Source: Tardiphaga sp.
GTDB taxonomy: Bacteria > Pseudomonadota > Alphaproteobacteria > Rhizobiales > Xanthobacteraceae
DNA: 9,446 nt
Direction of reading: 5' to 3'
Assembly: GCA_014377915.1 (NCBI GenBank)
Contig: JACMOT010000520.1
Coordinates: forward strand, 1 to 9,446
The position numbers were made by a program, and so were the translations under genes. Shown one piece after another: positions 1-7,199 of this stretch. How positions within the stretch are numbered: position 1 is the stretch's first letter; each line of letters starts with the position of its first letter. The notes under the pieces were generated by a model that was not told the DNA's origin, ran no database searches, and saw only the letters and a list, made by a program, of their open reading frames with translations.

Positions 1-1369
1 GCAAGACCAGTCCGGCAACGAAGAACAGCACCAGCACGGCCATGCCGGCCTTCTGGCTGGCGGTGACGGCCGTGACGATGCCGATCAACAGCGGGCCGAT
101 GAAAGACGTCACCTTGCCGGTCAACGCGAACAGGCAAAAGACCTGCGCGATCCGGCCGCGCGGCGCCATCCGGACCAGCAGCGTGCGTGACGCCGCCTGC
201 AGCGGGCCGCCGGCCATGCCAATCAGGCAGCCGAGCGCCAGATAGGCCTGCTCCGCCGGCGCCGCGAACAGCCCGCCCCCCGGCACCGGCGGCGTCACAC
301 TCCACAACAGGATGCGGCCCTTGTCGATGCACAGGATGCCGATGATCGACAGCAGCAGCAGCGTCATGCTGCCGGCGATCACGCGCTTCGGCCCCAGCCC
401 ATCGTCGAGCCGACCGCCGACAAAGGCGCCGATCGTTCCGGCCACCGCCAGCGTAATGCCGAAGCTGCCGATCTGGATCGTGTTCCAGCCGAACGTGCCG
501 GCGGCATAGATGCCGCCGAACGCGAACAATGATACCAGCCCGTCGGTGTAAATCATGTTGGCAATCAAGAACGCCAGCATCGAGCGATGCTTCGGTAACT
601 CGCGCAGCGTATGGCGGAGATCGATCAGGCCTTCGCGCATCGCCGCGCCCGGCGACAGCTTGGCGGGAAAGTCAGGCGTCAGCAGAAACATCGGCAGCAC
701 GAAGATCACGAACCACAGGCCGGTGATCGGACCAGTGATGCGATCGCCCTGGAAGGTCGCGGGGTCGAGACCGAACAGCGGTACCAGGCCGAACAGCGTC
801 CGGCCGCTGACGGGGTTGGCGGCCATGAAGCCGAGCACGAGGATCAGGCTGAGAATGCCGCCGACATAGCCGAGCGCCCAGCCGGAGCCGGACAGCCGAC
901 CGATCTTGTCCGGCGGCACCAGCGTCGGCATCATCGCATTGTTGAAAACGGTGGCGAATTCCACGCCGATGGTCGCGAAAGCATAGGCGATCAGCAGCGG
1001 CAGGATGATCGAGGGATCGCCGGGCTTGCCGATCCACATGATGCAGGCCCCGGTCACGAAGATCGCACCGAAGCCGGCGATCCACGGCTTGCGCCGGCCG
1101 CTGGCATCGGCGATGGCGCCGAGCACCGGCGAGGCGAGTGCGATGATCAGCCCCGCGGCCGCCGTGGCAAAGCCCCACATCGATTGTCCGGAGGCGGCAT
1201 CCGACGCCACACGGGTGGCGAAATACGGCGCGAACACGAAGGTGGTGATCAGGCTGAAATAGGGTTGCGCGGCCCAGTCGAACATCATCCAGCCGACCAC
1301 GGCCGATCGCGGCGGATAGCGGGTTGGCGCGTCATCGCCCGATGCCTCTGAAACGGCAACCATCGGCAT
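1..1369 (-). CDS. MFS transporter, UMF1/Atg22-like family (C-terminus off window)
   Basis: Translating the minus strand gives one open frame to the left edge: 456 residues, no stop, so a short C-terminal piece is missing. It is a polytopic inner-membrane protein. Residues 27-36 read WMMFDWAAQP, typical of the UMF1/Atg22-like branch of the major facilitator superfamily. A motif-A-like loop, LGAIADASGRRKPW, lies near residues 83-96. Many hydrophobic segments follow, with a long loop between the halves. The substrate is unknown; yeast Atg22 exports amino acids from the vacuole, but that cannot be carried over. Start choice: ATG at 1369 has GGAG nine bases upstream. In-frame ATGs at 1384 and 1423 lack a Shine-Dalgarno sequence, and codons upstream of 1369 lose the GC bias at the third position. 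It is divergent from the ggt gene. The family call is firm, the start less so. Confidence 0.87.
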   Translation of the reverse strand, partial: MPMVAVSEASGDDAPTRYPPRSAVVGWMMFDWAAQPYFSLITTFVFAPYFATRVASDAASGQSMWGFATAAAGLIIALASPVLGAIADASGRRKPWIAGFGAIFVTGACIMWIGKPGDPSIILPLLIAYAFATIGVEFATVFNNAMMPTLVPPDKIGRLSGSGWALGYVGGILSLILVLGFMAANPVSGRTLFGLVPLFGLDPATFQGDRITGPITGLWFVIFVLPMFLLTPDFPAKLSPGAAMREGLIDLRHTLRELPKHRSMLAFLIANMIYTDGLVSLFAFGGIYAAGTFGWNTIQIGSFGITLAVAGTIGAFVGGRLDDGLGPKRVIAGSMTLLLLSIIGILCIDKGRILLWSVTPPVPGGGLFAAPAEQAYLALGCLIGMAGGPLQAASRTLLVRMAPRGRIAQVFCLFALTGKVTSFIGPLLIGIVTAVTASQKAGMAVLVLFFVAGLVL

Positions 1370-1398
1370 AGGCGGAATCTCCATGGAATCACGCGGTG

Positions 1399-1428
1399 TT
1401 GTGTCAGTTACCGTGCCAGCCATATAGC
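1399..1428 (+). promoter_or_regulatory. possible sigma70-type promoter for ggt
   Basis: TTGTGT at 1399-1404 and TATAGC at 1423-1428 are separated by 18 bases. Both are partial matches to the -35 and -10 consensus. They lie in the only AT-richer stretch between the divergent MFS and ggt genes. A start about seven bases downstream would give a leader of roughly 40 bases before the ggt start at 1477. Tentative; no experimental or comparative support. Confidence 0.27.
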
Positions 1429-1476
1429 ATGAACGACAGTGGTGCGATGATGGCGCCGCGCAGTCCGGAGTCGCTG

Positions 1477-3219
1477 ATGTTCCATTCTCGTTGCTTGCGC
1501 TACGCCCTGATCGCGGCGGTTGCGTATATTGCCGGCGGTGGAGCGTTCGCGCAGGCGCAGCAGCGCGGCGTCTACACGCCAGCCGCGGTCACGGCGCGCC
1601 CGGTCGCCGCCAGGCACGGCATGGTTGTGGCGCAGGAGCGGATCGCAGCCAAGGTCGGCGCCGACATGATGGCGCGCGGCGGCAATGCCGTCGATGCGGC
1701 GGTGGCCACCGGCTTCGCGATGGCGGTGACCTATCCGCGCGCCGGCAATATCGGCGGCGGCGGCTTCATGGTGATCCACTCCGTCGATCGCGGCGAGGAT
1801 ATCACCATCGATTATCGCGAGACCGCGCCCGCGGCGGCCACCCGCGACATGTTTCTCGGCACTGACGGCCAGCCGGACATCGCGAAATCGCGCGACTCCG
1901 CGCTCGGTATCGGCGTGCCCGGTACGGTCGCCGGTCTGGCGCTGGCGCTGGACAAATATGGCTCCGGCAAATTCACGCTGTCGGACGTCCTGCAGCCGGC
2001 CATCGCGCTGGCGCGCGACGGCTTTGTGCTGGCCGACGACCTCGCCGACACGCTGCTCGACTGGCAGCGCCGGCTGTCGCGCTGGCCGGGCTCGCTGAAA
2101 ATGATATCGCGTCCCGACGGCACACTTCTGGCGCGGGGCGATCCCCTGGTGCAGGCCGATCTCGCCGCCACGCTGGCCGCCATCGCCGCGCAGGGGCCGC
2201 GCGGATTTTACGAAGGCCCCGTCGCGCAGCAACTGGTCGATGGCATCAACCGGTCCGGCGGCATCTTTTCACTCGCCGACCTGAAGAACTACCAGCCGGT
2301 GATGCGGCCGCCGGTGCGCGGCAGCTACCGGGGCTATGACATCGTCGCGATGCCGCTGCCATCGTCCGGCGGCACCGTGCTGGTGGAGACGCTGAACATC
2401 CTTGAAGGCTTTGCGATGCGCGACATCCGGCAGGGCAGCGCTCCGTCGCTGCATCTGCTGATCGAGGCGATGAAGCGCGCTTATGCCGATCGCGCGCGCT
2501 ATCTCGGCGACCCCGCTTTCGTCACCGCCCCGACGATGACGCTGATCTCCAAGGAATACGCCGTAAAACAGCGCGCTTCGATCGACCGCGCCCGCGCCAC
2601 GCCGTGGACCGATGCATTGTCGGCGGTGCCGCCGCGCGAAGGCCAGAACACCACGCATTATTCGGTTGTCGATGCCGCCGGCAACGCCGTGAGCAATACC
2701 TACACCTTGAATTTCCCCTACGGCGTCGGCCTCGTCGCCGCCGGAACGGGGGTGCTGCTGAACAACGAGATGGACGACTTCACCGCCGCGCCCGGCGCAT
2801 CCAATGCCTTCGGTCTGGTCGGCTTCGAGGCCAACCTGCCCGGTCCGGGCAAGCGGCCGCTGTCGTCGGTGGCGCCGACCATGGTGCTGAAGGACGGCAG
2901 ACCGGTGCTGGTGGCCGGCTCGCCGGGCCGCCGCCGCATCATCTCCACCGTGCTGCAGGTGATCGTGAACGTCGTCGATTACGACATGAACGTCGCGGAA
3001 GCGGTCGCCGCGCCACGGCTGCATCACCAGTGGCTGCCCGACGAGGTGCGTATCGAGCGCGGCTTCAGCGACGCGGCGCTGAGCGCGCTGAAGGCGATGG
3101 GTCACCGCGTGATCGAGCCGATGGGGCAGACGTCGGCTAATTCGATCGCCGTGACTCCCGATGGCTTGCTCGGCGCGCCCGATCCGCGTACGTCCGGCGC
3201 GGAAGCATCGGGCTACTGA
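1477..3219 (+). CDS. ggt: gamma-glutamyltranspeptidase (glutathione hydrolase) precursor, variant oxyanion loop
   Basis: A 580-residue protein, the same length as E. coli Ggt. The family is periplasmic, self-cleaves into large and small subunits, and hydrolyses or transfers gamma-glutamyl groups from glutathione and related peptides. Start: ATG 1477 has GGAG six bases upstream (1467-1470) and begins a signal peptide with basic residues, a hydrophobic core and an AFAQA cleavage site near residue 27. A GTG at 1396 and other upstream ATGs extend the frame but lack these features. Visible motifs: YRETAP with R114; NTTHYSVVD, where T392 is the expected autocleavage nucleophile; LLNNEMDDF; LSSVAPT with S463 and S464; and a lid-loop-like stretch after the DDF. 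The C-terminus ends in GY as in E. coli. Oddity: the normally GSPGG loop reads GSPGR, with Arg485 where E. coli has an oxyanion-hole glycine. Family assignment is very secure; full activity is not assured. Confidence 0.95.
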   Translation: MFHSRCLRYALIAAVAYIAGGGAFAQAQQRGVYTPAAVTARPVAARHGMVVAQERIAAKVGADMMARGGNAVDAAVATGFAMAVTYPRAGNIGGGGFMVIHSVDRGEDITIDYRETAPAAATRDMFLGTDGQPDIAKSRDSALGIGVPGTVAGLALALDKYGSGKFTLSDVLQPAIALARDGFVLADDLADTLLDWQRRLSRWPGSLKMISRPDGTLLARGDPLVQADLAATLAAIAAQGPRGFYEGPVAQQLVDGINRSGGIFSLADLKNYQPVMRPPVRGSYRGYDIVAMPLPSSGGTVLVETLNILEGFAMRDIRQGSAPSLHLLIEAMKRAYADRARYLGDPAFVTAPTMTLISKEYAVKQRASIDRARATPWTDALSAVPPREGQNTTHYSVVDAAGNAVSNTYTLNFPYGVGLVAAGTGVLLNNEMDDFTAAPGASNAFGLVGFEANLPGPGKRPLSSVAPTMVLKDGRPVLVAGSPGRRRIISTVLQVIVNVVDYDMNVAEAVAAPRLHHQWLPDEVRIERGFSDAALSALKAMGHRVIEPMGQTSANSIAVTPDGLLGAPDPRTSGAEASGY

Positions 3220-3239
3220 TAGCCTGATGCCGGGGACGA

Positions 3240-3258
3240 GCCGGAGAAGAACTCCGGC
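3240..3258 (+). terminator. GC-rich hairpin downstream of ggt
   Basis: GCCGGAG (3240-3246) and CTCCGGC (3252-3258) form a perfect 7-bp stem with a 5-base loop, 20 bases after the ggt stop. No T-tract follows, so it is not a canonical intrinsic terminator. It could attenuate transcription between ggt and the MFS gene, or protect the 3' end of the upstream message. Confidence 0.35.
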
Positions 3259-3284
3259 CACGAGCAATGCTGGGGAGCATCGCC

Positions 3285-4583
3285 ATGAGCACGGTCCAAC
3301 GGGACGACGTCATCGACGTCGCCGAGATCGAAGACACCAGCCTGCTGGCCTTCTACCGGGACATGAATCCGCCGGAGCGGCGGACCTTCTGGGCCTGCGC
3401 TACCGGCTGGGCGCTCGACGGCATGGACTTCATGATCTATCCGCTGGTGATCGGCACCATCATCGTGATGTGGAAGGTCGATCCCGGCACGGCCGGCCTT
3501 GCCGGCACCGTTACTTTGCTCGCTTCGGCGATCGGCGGCTGGCTCGGGGGCTATCTGGCCGACCGCATCGGCCGCGTCCGCACCCTGCAGCTCACCATCC
3601 TGTGGTTCTCGTTCTTCTCGTTGGTCTGTGCCTTCGTACAGGACTTCAACCAGTTGCTGGTCGCCCGTGCCCTGCTCGGCCTCGGCTCCGGCGTCGAATG
3701 GGCCGCCGGCGCGGTGCTGATGGGCGAGGCGATCCGGCCGCAATATCGCGGTCGCGCGGTGGGCTCGGTGCAGTCCGGCTGGGCGATCGGCTGGGGCCTC
3801 GCGGTGCTTTCGCAGGCGATCCTGTTCTCGTATCTGCCGCCGGAGATGGCATGGCGCTGGATGTTCGCGGTCGGCGCGCTGCCGGCGCTGCTGGTACTCT
3901 ATCTGCGCCGCTATGTGCAGGAGCCGGCGATCGCCGTCGAGACCCGGGCGCGGCAGAAGGCCAGCGGCGACCGGCCGAAGCTGCGGGAGATCTTTGCCGG
4001 ACCGATGCTGAAGACCACGGTGCTTGCCTCGCTGGCCGCCACCGGCTGTCAGGGCGGCTACTACGCCATCACCTTCTGGGTGCCGCGTTTCCTCACCACC
4101 GAGCGCAAGCTGTCGGTGGTGTCATCGACCGGCTATCTCGCCGCGCTGATCATCGGCTCCTTCGTCGGTTATCTCGTGGGCGCGTGGCTGGCCGACAAGA
4201 TCGGACGCCGCAACCTGTTCCTGACCTTTTCGCTGGGCGCCATTGCGATCATCATCATCTATACGCAGGTGCCGCTGACCAATGAGGTGCTGTGGCTGCT
4301 GGGCTTCCCGCTCGGCTTCTTCGCCTCCGGCTACTTCTCGGGCATGGGCGCCTTCCTCACCGAGCTGTATCCGACGCGGCTGCGCGGCTCGGGCCAGGGT
4401 TTCTGCTATAATTTCGGTCGTGGCATCGGCGCCCTGTTCCCGTTCCTGGTCGGCGCCCTCTCCAACACCACGACGCTGGGCAATGCCATCGCGATCTTCG
4501 CGGTGCTGGCCTATGGATTGTTCTTCATGGCCGCCTTTGCGCTGCCCGAAACGCGCGGGCGCATCCTTTACGCCGAGGCATAA
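3285..4583 (+). CDS. MFS transporter, aromatic-acid:H+ symporter-like
   Basis: A 432-residue protein with about 12 hydrophobic segments, expected in the inner membrane as a proton-coupled importer. The first helix carries GWALDGMDF (41-49); its two acidic residues are characteristic of the AAHS/sialate-symporter-like branches. Motif A, GGYLADRIGRVRT, is at 88-100, with a second-half copy, GAWLADKIGRRN, at 299-310. LLGLGSGVEWAAGAVLMGE (130-148) and LYPTRLRGSGQGFCYNFGRG (361-380) match conserved MFS loops. Start: ATG 3285 is preceded by GGGGAG (3272-3277) at seven bases; an in-frame ATG at 3267 is poorer. It begins 65 bases after ggt on the same strand, so co-transcription is plausible, though a hairpin lies between them. 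The substrate cannot be read from sequence; an organic or aromatic acid is the best family-based guess. Confidence 0.88.
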   Translation: MSTVQRDDVIDVAEIEDTSLLAFYRDMNPPERRTFWACATGWALDGMDFMIYPLVIGTIIVMWKVDPGTAGLAGTVTLLASAIGGWLGGYLADRIGRVRTLQLTILWFSFFSLVCAFVQDFNQLLVARALLGLGSGVEWAAGAVLMGEAIRPQYRGRAVGSVQSGWAIGWGLAVLSQAILFSYLPPEMAWRWMFAVGALPALLVLYLRRYVQEPAIAVETRARQKASGDRPKLREIFAGPMLKTTVLASLAATGCQGGYYAITFWVPRFLTTERKLSVVSSTGYLAALIIGSFVGYLVGAWLADKIGRRNLFLTFSLGAIAIIIIYTQVPLTNEVLWLLGFPLGFFASGYFSGMGAFLTELYPTRLRGSGQGFCYNFGRGIGALFPFLVGALSNTTTLGNAIAIFAVLAYGLFFMAAFALPETRGRILYAEA

Positions 4584-4590
4584 GCATGGT

Positions 4591-4621
4591 GAGCGCTCGT
4601 CTGCCATGCAGGCGAGCGCTC
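4591..4621 (+). terminator. long GC hairpin with two GAGCGCTC palindromes after the MFS gene
   Basis: GAGCGCTCG (4591-4599) is complementary to CGAGCGCTC (4613-4621). One wobble and one further pair extend the stem to about 11 bp around a 9-base loop. It begins eight bases past the MFS stop, as a terminator would, but no T-run follows. Each arm also contains the self-complementary octamer GAGCGCTC, centres 23 bp apart, so a double operator is an alternative reading. Confidence 0.45.
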
Positions 4622-4785
4622 GCTGACGCAACGCCGCATGGCCGAGACAACCCCGGGCGGCAACTTCGCGTTACGGTGTCGTGCAGTCTGACGCATCAGG
4701 CTGCTTCGCCATGCAGCAGAGTGCGCGGCCGTCAACCATCGGCACTACACTTCGAGTTTCAACGCCGGCGATCGGATCAATCAGC
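4622..4785. other. intergenic stretch before the LigI-like gene, no clear signal
   Basis: About 160 bases between the hairpin and the amidohydrolase start. A GTG at 4681 opens the amidohydrolase frame earlier, but the extra 35 residues fit neither the family N-terminus nor typical length. I see no convincing -35/-10 pair and no RNA gene. A short inverted sequence, CTGACGCATCAG at 4687-4698, is too small to interpret. Confidence 0.5.
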
Positions 4786-5694
4786 ATGACGGTAACGACA
4801 AAATCGGATCACGCCCCGGCCTGTCCGGGCCCGCTTGCCGTGCAGCACGGTGCCACCCGATTCCAGGTGCCGCGCGGCGCCGTCGATACGCATGCCCATG
4901 TGATCGGGCTGCCGCCGGCCTATCCCTTCGTGGCGGCCCGCAGCTACACGCCGCCCGAAGCCACCGCCGCCGACTATCTGGCGATGCTCGATGCCACCGC
5001 CATGAGCCATGGCGTGCTGACGCAGGTCAGTGTGCATGGCACCGACAACCGGCTGTTGATCAAAACGCTGCAGGCGCATCGCGCGCGGCTGCGCGGGATC
5101 GCGGTGATCCCGCTGGATTGTCCGGAGCGCGAGCGCGCCGCGCTGAAGGATGCCGGCGTGGTCGGCCTGCGCATGAACGTGTTGTATGGCGGCGGCGTCG
5201 GCTTCGCGCAGCTCGAGGATTATGCCGCTCTGTGCGCGGAAATGGGCTGGCATCTCCAGTTCCTGATTGACGCCGGCGACATTCCGGCGATGGTCCCGCG
5301 TTTCGCCCGACTGAAGGTCCCGTTCCTCATCGACCATATGGGTCACTTCCCCACCACGCGCGGCACGGACGATGCCGGCTTCCAGGCCCTGCTCGGCCTG
5401 GTTCGGGACGGCGCCTGGGTGCGACTGTCCGGCGCCTACCGCACCAGCGTGCAGGGTGGCCCGCCCTATGGCGACACGATCCCGTTCGCGCGGCTGCTGG
5501 TGGAGGCCAATCCCGAGCGCTGCGTGTGGGGGTCGGACTGGCCGCACGTCGCCAATTGGGATGTGATGATGGGCGTCAGCCAGTTGCTGGATCTGCTGCA
5601 TGACTGGGCGCCGGACGAGGCCGTTCGTCAGCGCATCCTGGTGGACAATCCGCGGCGCCTGTTCGGATTTCCTGCGATAAATCCACCCGGGTGA
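4786..5694 (+). CDS. amidohydrolase, 2-pyrone-4,6-dicarboxylate hydrolase (LigI)-like
   Basis: A 302-residue TIM-barrel hydrolase of the Amidohydro_2 family, probably cytoplasmic. Landmarks line up in order with LigI, which opens the lactone 2-pyrone-4,6-dicarboxylate in protocatechuate 4,5-cleavage: VDTHAHV (33-39, the HxH pair H36/H38), VHGTDN (83-88), GLRMN (127-131, Arg129 at a substrate-carboxylate position in LigI), IDHMG (182-186, H184), GGPPYGD (224-230), WGSDWPH (248-254, catalytic Asp D251) and DNPRRLFG near the C-terminus. Length is close to LigI (about 293 residues). ATG 4786 is chosen because it gives family length; its Shine-Dalgarno is weak. No other lig genes are visible nearby, so the true substrate may be another lactone or dicarboxylate. 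Family is firm, substrate only probable. Confidence 0.85.
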   Translation: MTVTTKSDHAPACPGPLAVQHGATRFQVPRGAVDTHAHVIGLPPAYPFVAARSYTPPEATAADYLAMLDATAMSHGVLTQVSVHGTDNRLLIKTLQAHRARLRGIAVIPLDCPERERAALKDAGVVGLRMNVLYGGGVGFAQLEDYAALCAEMGWHLQFLIDAGDIPAMVPRFARLKVPFLIDHMGHFPTTRGTDDAGFQALLGLVRDGAWVRLSGAYRTSVQGGPPYGDTIPFARLLVEANPERCVWGSDWPHVANWDVMMGVSQLLDLLHDWAPDEAVRQRILVDNPRRLFGFPAINPPG

Positions 5695-5696
5695 TA

Positions 5697-5731
5697 TTGA
5701 CCAAATTATTAGCCGGGTATAATTATCCCGG
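5697..5731 (+). promoter_or_regulatory. sigma70-type promoter with overlapping inverted repeat before DUF2239
   Basis: TTGACC (5697-5702) and a perfect TATAAT (5718-5723) are 15 bases apart, a short spacer, inside an AT-rich island just after the amidohydrolase stop. The predicted start near 5730 gives a leader of about 25 bases. The -10 box is flanked by CCGGG (5713-5717) and CCCGG (5727-5731), five-base inverted arms around the AT-rich core, which could be an operator. The box matches are seen directly; function is inferred. Confidence 0.6.
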
Positions 5732-5754
5732 ATCGTTCCTGAACGGGCGTCACC

Positions 5755-6357
5755 ATGGCCGCGCTTTCACCATCTTTTACCTCCTTTGCCGGAGACCGGC
5801 TGCTGGCATCAGGGTCGCTGGCCGAGGTCGCGATCGCCATCAAGATCGCGACCGGCAACCTCCCCGACCCGATCCTGATTTTCGACAATGCCACCGGCCA
5901 GTCCCTTGATCTCGACCTGCGCGGCAGCCACCGCGAGATCATTGCCCGTCTGCCGCCCCCGACGCCGGTCGAATTGAAGGCCGAGACATCCGTCGAGCCA
6001 CGCGGCCGCGGCCGGCCGCGGCTCGGCGTGGTCGCCCGCGAAGTAACGCTGCTGCCGCGGCATTGGGACTGGCTCGGCGCTCAGCCCGGCGGCGCGTCGG
6101 TAACGCTGCGTAAACTGGTCGAGGAAGCCCGCCGCGCCAATGGCGATCGCGACCGTCAGCGCGCAGCGCGTGACGCGGCCTATCACTTCATGTCGGCGAT
6201 GGCCGGCAACCTGCCGAACTTCGAGGAAGCGTCGCGCGCGCTGTTCGCGGATGACCGGCACGGCCTCGCGCGGCTTATCGCCGACTGGCCCACCGATATT
6301 CGCGACCACATCGTGTTGCTCGCGTTTCGTGATGTGGCGAAGCCGGCCAGCGGTTGA
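5755..6357 (+). CDS. DUF2239 family protein, possible DNA-binding
   Basis: A 200-residue soluble protein with no signal peptide or membrane segment. It matches the pattern I know for DUF2239: an N-terminal part with FAGDRLLASGSLAEVAIAIK (11-30) and DLDLRGSHREI (52-62), then RGRGRPRLGVVAREVTLLPR (83-102) running into HWDWLGAQPGGASVTLRKLV (103-122), and a C-terminal AAYHFMSAMAG...FEEASRALFADD...WPTDIRDH block. No function is established for the family to my knowledge. RGRGRPRLG resembles an AT-hook, and the VTLLPRHWDWL...GGASVTLRKLVEEARR segment resembles a ribbon-helix-helix strand-helix-helix pattern, so DNA binding is a reasonable inference. The Shine-Dalgarno before ATG 5755 is weak. The gene has its own promoter candidate. 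Family call is good; function unknown. Confidence 0.85.
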   Translation: MAALSPSFTSFAGDRLLASGSLAEVAIAIKIATGNLPDPILIFDNATGQSLDLDLRGSHREIIARLPPPTPVELKAETSVEPRGRGRPRLGVVAREVTLLPRHWDWLGAQPGGASVTLRKLVEEARRANGDRDRQRAARDAAYHFMSAMAGNLPNFEEASRALFADDRHGLARLIADWPTDIRDHIVLLAFRDVAKPASG

Positions 6358-6381
6358 TCCCGCCTCGATGAGCAGATAGGC

Positions 6382-6409
6382 TTGCTTGAAATGACACTGA
6401 TCATATAAG
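6382..6409 (+). promoter_or_regulatory. possible promoter for the HCCA-isomerase-like gene
   Basis: TATAAG (6404-6409) matches five of six -10 bases; TTGCTT (6382-6387) is a weak -35 at 16 bases. A five-bp hairpin, GCGGC/GCCGC with a six-base loop, follows at 6410-6425, and the ribosome site GGGAG is at 6433-6437. The promoter is tentative because the -35 is poor. Confidence 0.3.
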
Positions 6410-6443
6410 GCGGCCACCAAGCCGCTAGCGAAGGGAGCCCGCC

Positions 6444-7049
6444 ATGAGTCACTCATCCCCGCTTTTCCTGTTCGATTTCGGCAGCCCCAACGCCTATCTC
6501 AGCCACGAGGCCATCCCGGCCATCGAGGCGCGGACCGGCGCCCACTTCGCCTATGTCCCGGTGCTGCTCGGCGGCATCTTCAAGGCGACCAACAACAAGT
6601 CACCGGCCGAAGCGCTGGCGGGCATCAAGAACAAGCGCGAGTTTCATGAGATCGAGACCGAGCGTTTCATCGCGCGCTTCGAGGTCGCGCCCTATGTGAT
6701 GAATCCGTTTTTTCCGGTCAACACGCTGAACCTGATGCGCGCGGCGATCGCGGCCCAGCTCGAAGGCGTGTTCAAGGAATATGTCGAGGCGGCGTTCCAT
6801 CACATGTGGCGCGAGCCGAAGAAGATGGACGATCCCGAGATCGCGGTGGCCGCGCTGAATTCGTCGGGCCTCGACGGCGCGAAACTGCTGGCGCGCGGCC
6901 AGGAGCCCGAGGTGAAGGCCAAGCTGGTCGCCAATACCCAATTCGCGGTCGACCGCGGCGCGTTCGGCTCACCGACCTTTTATGTCGGCGACGAGATGTT
7001 TTACGGCAAGGAACAGCTGCGCGACATCGAAGAACTGATCGCACGCTGA
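6444..7049 (+). CDS. 2-hydroxychromene-2-carboxylate isomerase / DsbA-like thioredoxin-fold protein
   Basis: A 201-residue cytoplasmic protein of the DsbA-like thioredoxin fold without a CxxC motif, as in the HCCA-isomerase and kappa-class glutathione S-transferase group. FDFGSPNAYL (10-19) places Ser14 at the catalytic serine position of NahD and GST kappa. LLGGIFKATNN (41-51), NPFFPVNTLNLMR (87-99), and FGSPTFYVGDEMFYGKEQL (174-192), with the cis-Pro loop, are all family hallmarks. NahD converts 2-hydroxychromene-2-carboxylate to trans-o-hydroxybenzylidenepyruvate using glutathione in naphthalene degradation. No other naphthalene genes are visible, so that exact reaction is unproven and a general glutathione-linked role is possible. 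Start ATG 6444 has GGGAG six bases upstream. Length is normal. Confidence 0.88.
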   Translation: MSHSSPLFLFDFGSPNAYLSHEAIPAIEARTGAHFAYVPVLLGGIFKATNNKSPAEALAGIKNKREFHEIETERFIARFEVAPYVMNPFFPVNTLNLMRAAIAAQLEGVFKEYVEAAFHHMWREPKKMDDPEIAVAALNSSGLDGAKLLARGQEPEVKAKLVANTQFAVDRGAFGSPTFYVGDEMFYGKEQLRDIEELIAR

Positions 7050-7102
7050 CGGCCGCAGGATGGGTTCGAGCCGCCGCGCGCTGGCGAAACTGCGAAATGA
7101 TT

Positions 7103-7187
7103 GTAGCCCGGATGAGCGAAGCGATATCCGCGGTCGGCGCACCGACACATTCGACATCCCGGATGTCGCTTCGCTCATCCGGGCTAC
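7103..7187. repeat. palindromic repeat element A (inverted arms of about 28 bases)
   Basis: Positions 7103-7130 pair with 7160-7187 over 28 bases with one G-T wobble. The outer arm begins GTAGCCCGGATGAGCGAAGC. The inner segment holds a second hairpin, GTCGG/CCGAC at 7133-7137 and 7142-7146, and a competing palindrome, CGACATCC/GGATGTCG at 7152-7168. The frame-translated string SPDERSDIRD is one I recognise from many spurious ORFs in Bradyrhizobium and relatives, marking it as a dispersed repeat. It fills the gap between the isomerase and SDR genes and ends just before the SDR ribosome site. Confidence 0.85.
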
Positions 7188-7199
7188 GAGGAAGAATCA

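Noticed and set aside
672..1178. Minus-strand 168-codon frame within the permease
   Set aside because: Arg/His-rich out-of-frame translation of the permease gene; the true frame has no stop in the window.
611..1351. Plus-strand open frame of 246 codons opposite the UMF1-type permease
   Set aside because: Its translation is rich in Arg, His, Gly and Asp with no domain pattern, and the opposite strand encodes a clear membrane transporter over the same bases; it is a high-GC shadow.
2269..3267. Minus-strand 332-codon frame opposite ggt
   Set aside because: Arg/His/Gly-rich antisense product without motifs; ggt is certain on the plus strand.
3161..4285. Plus-strand 374-codon frame overlapping the ggt end and the MFS gene
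   Set aside because: Composition is Arg-rich and non-globular, and it reads the MFS gene in a wrong frame.
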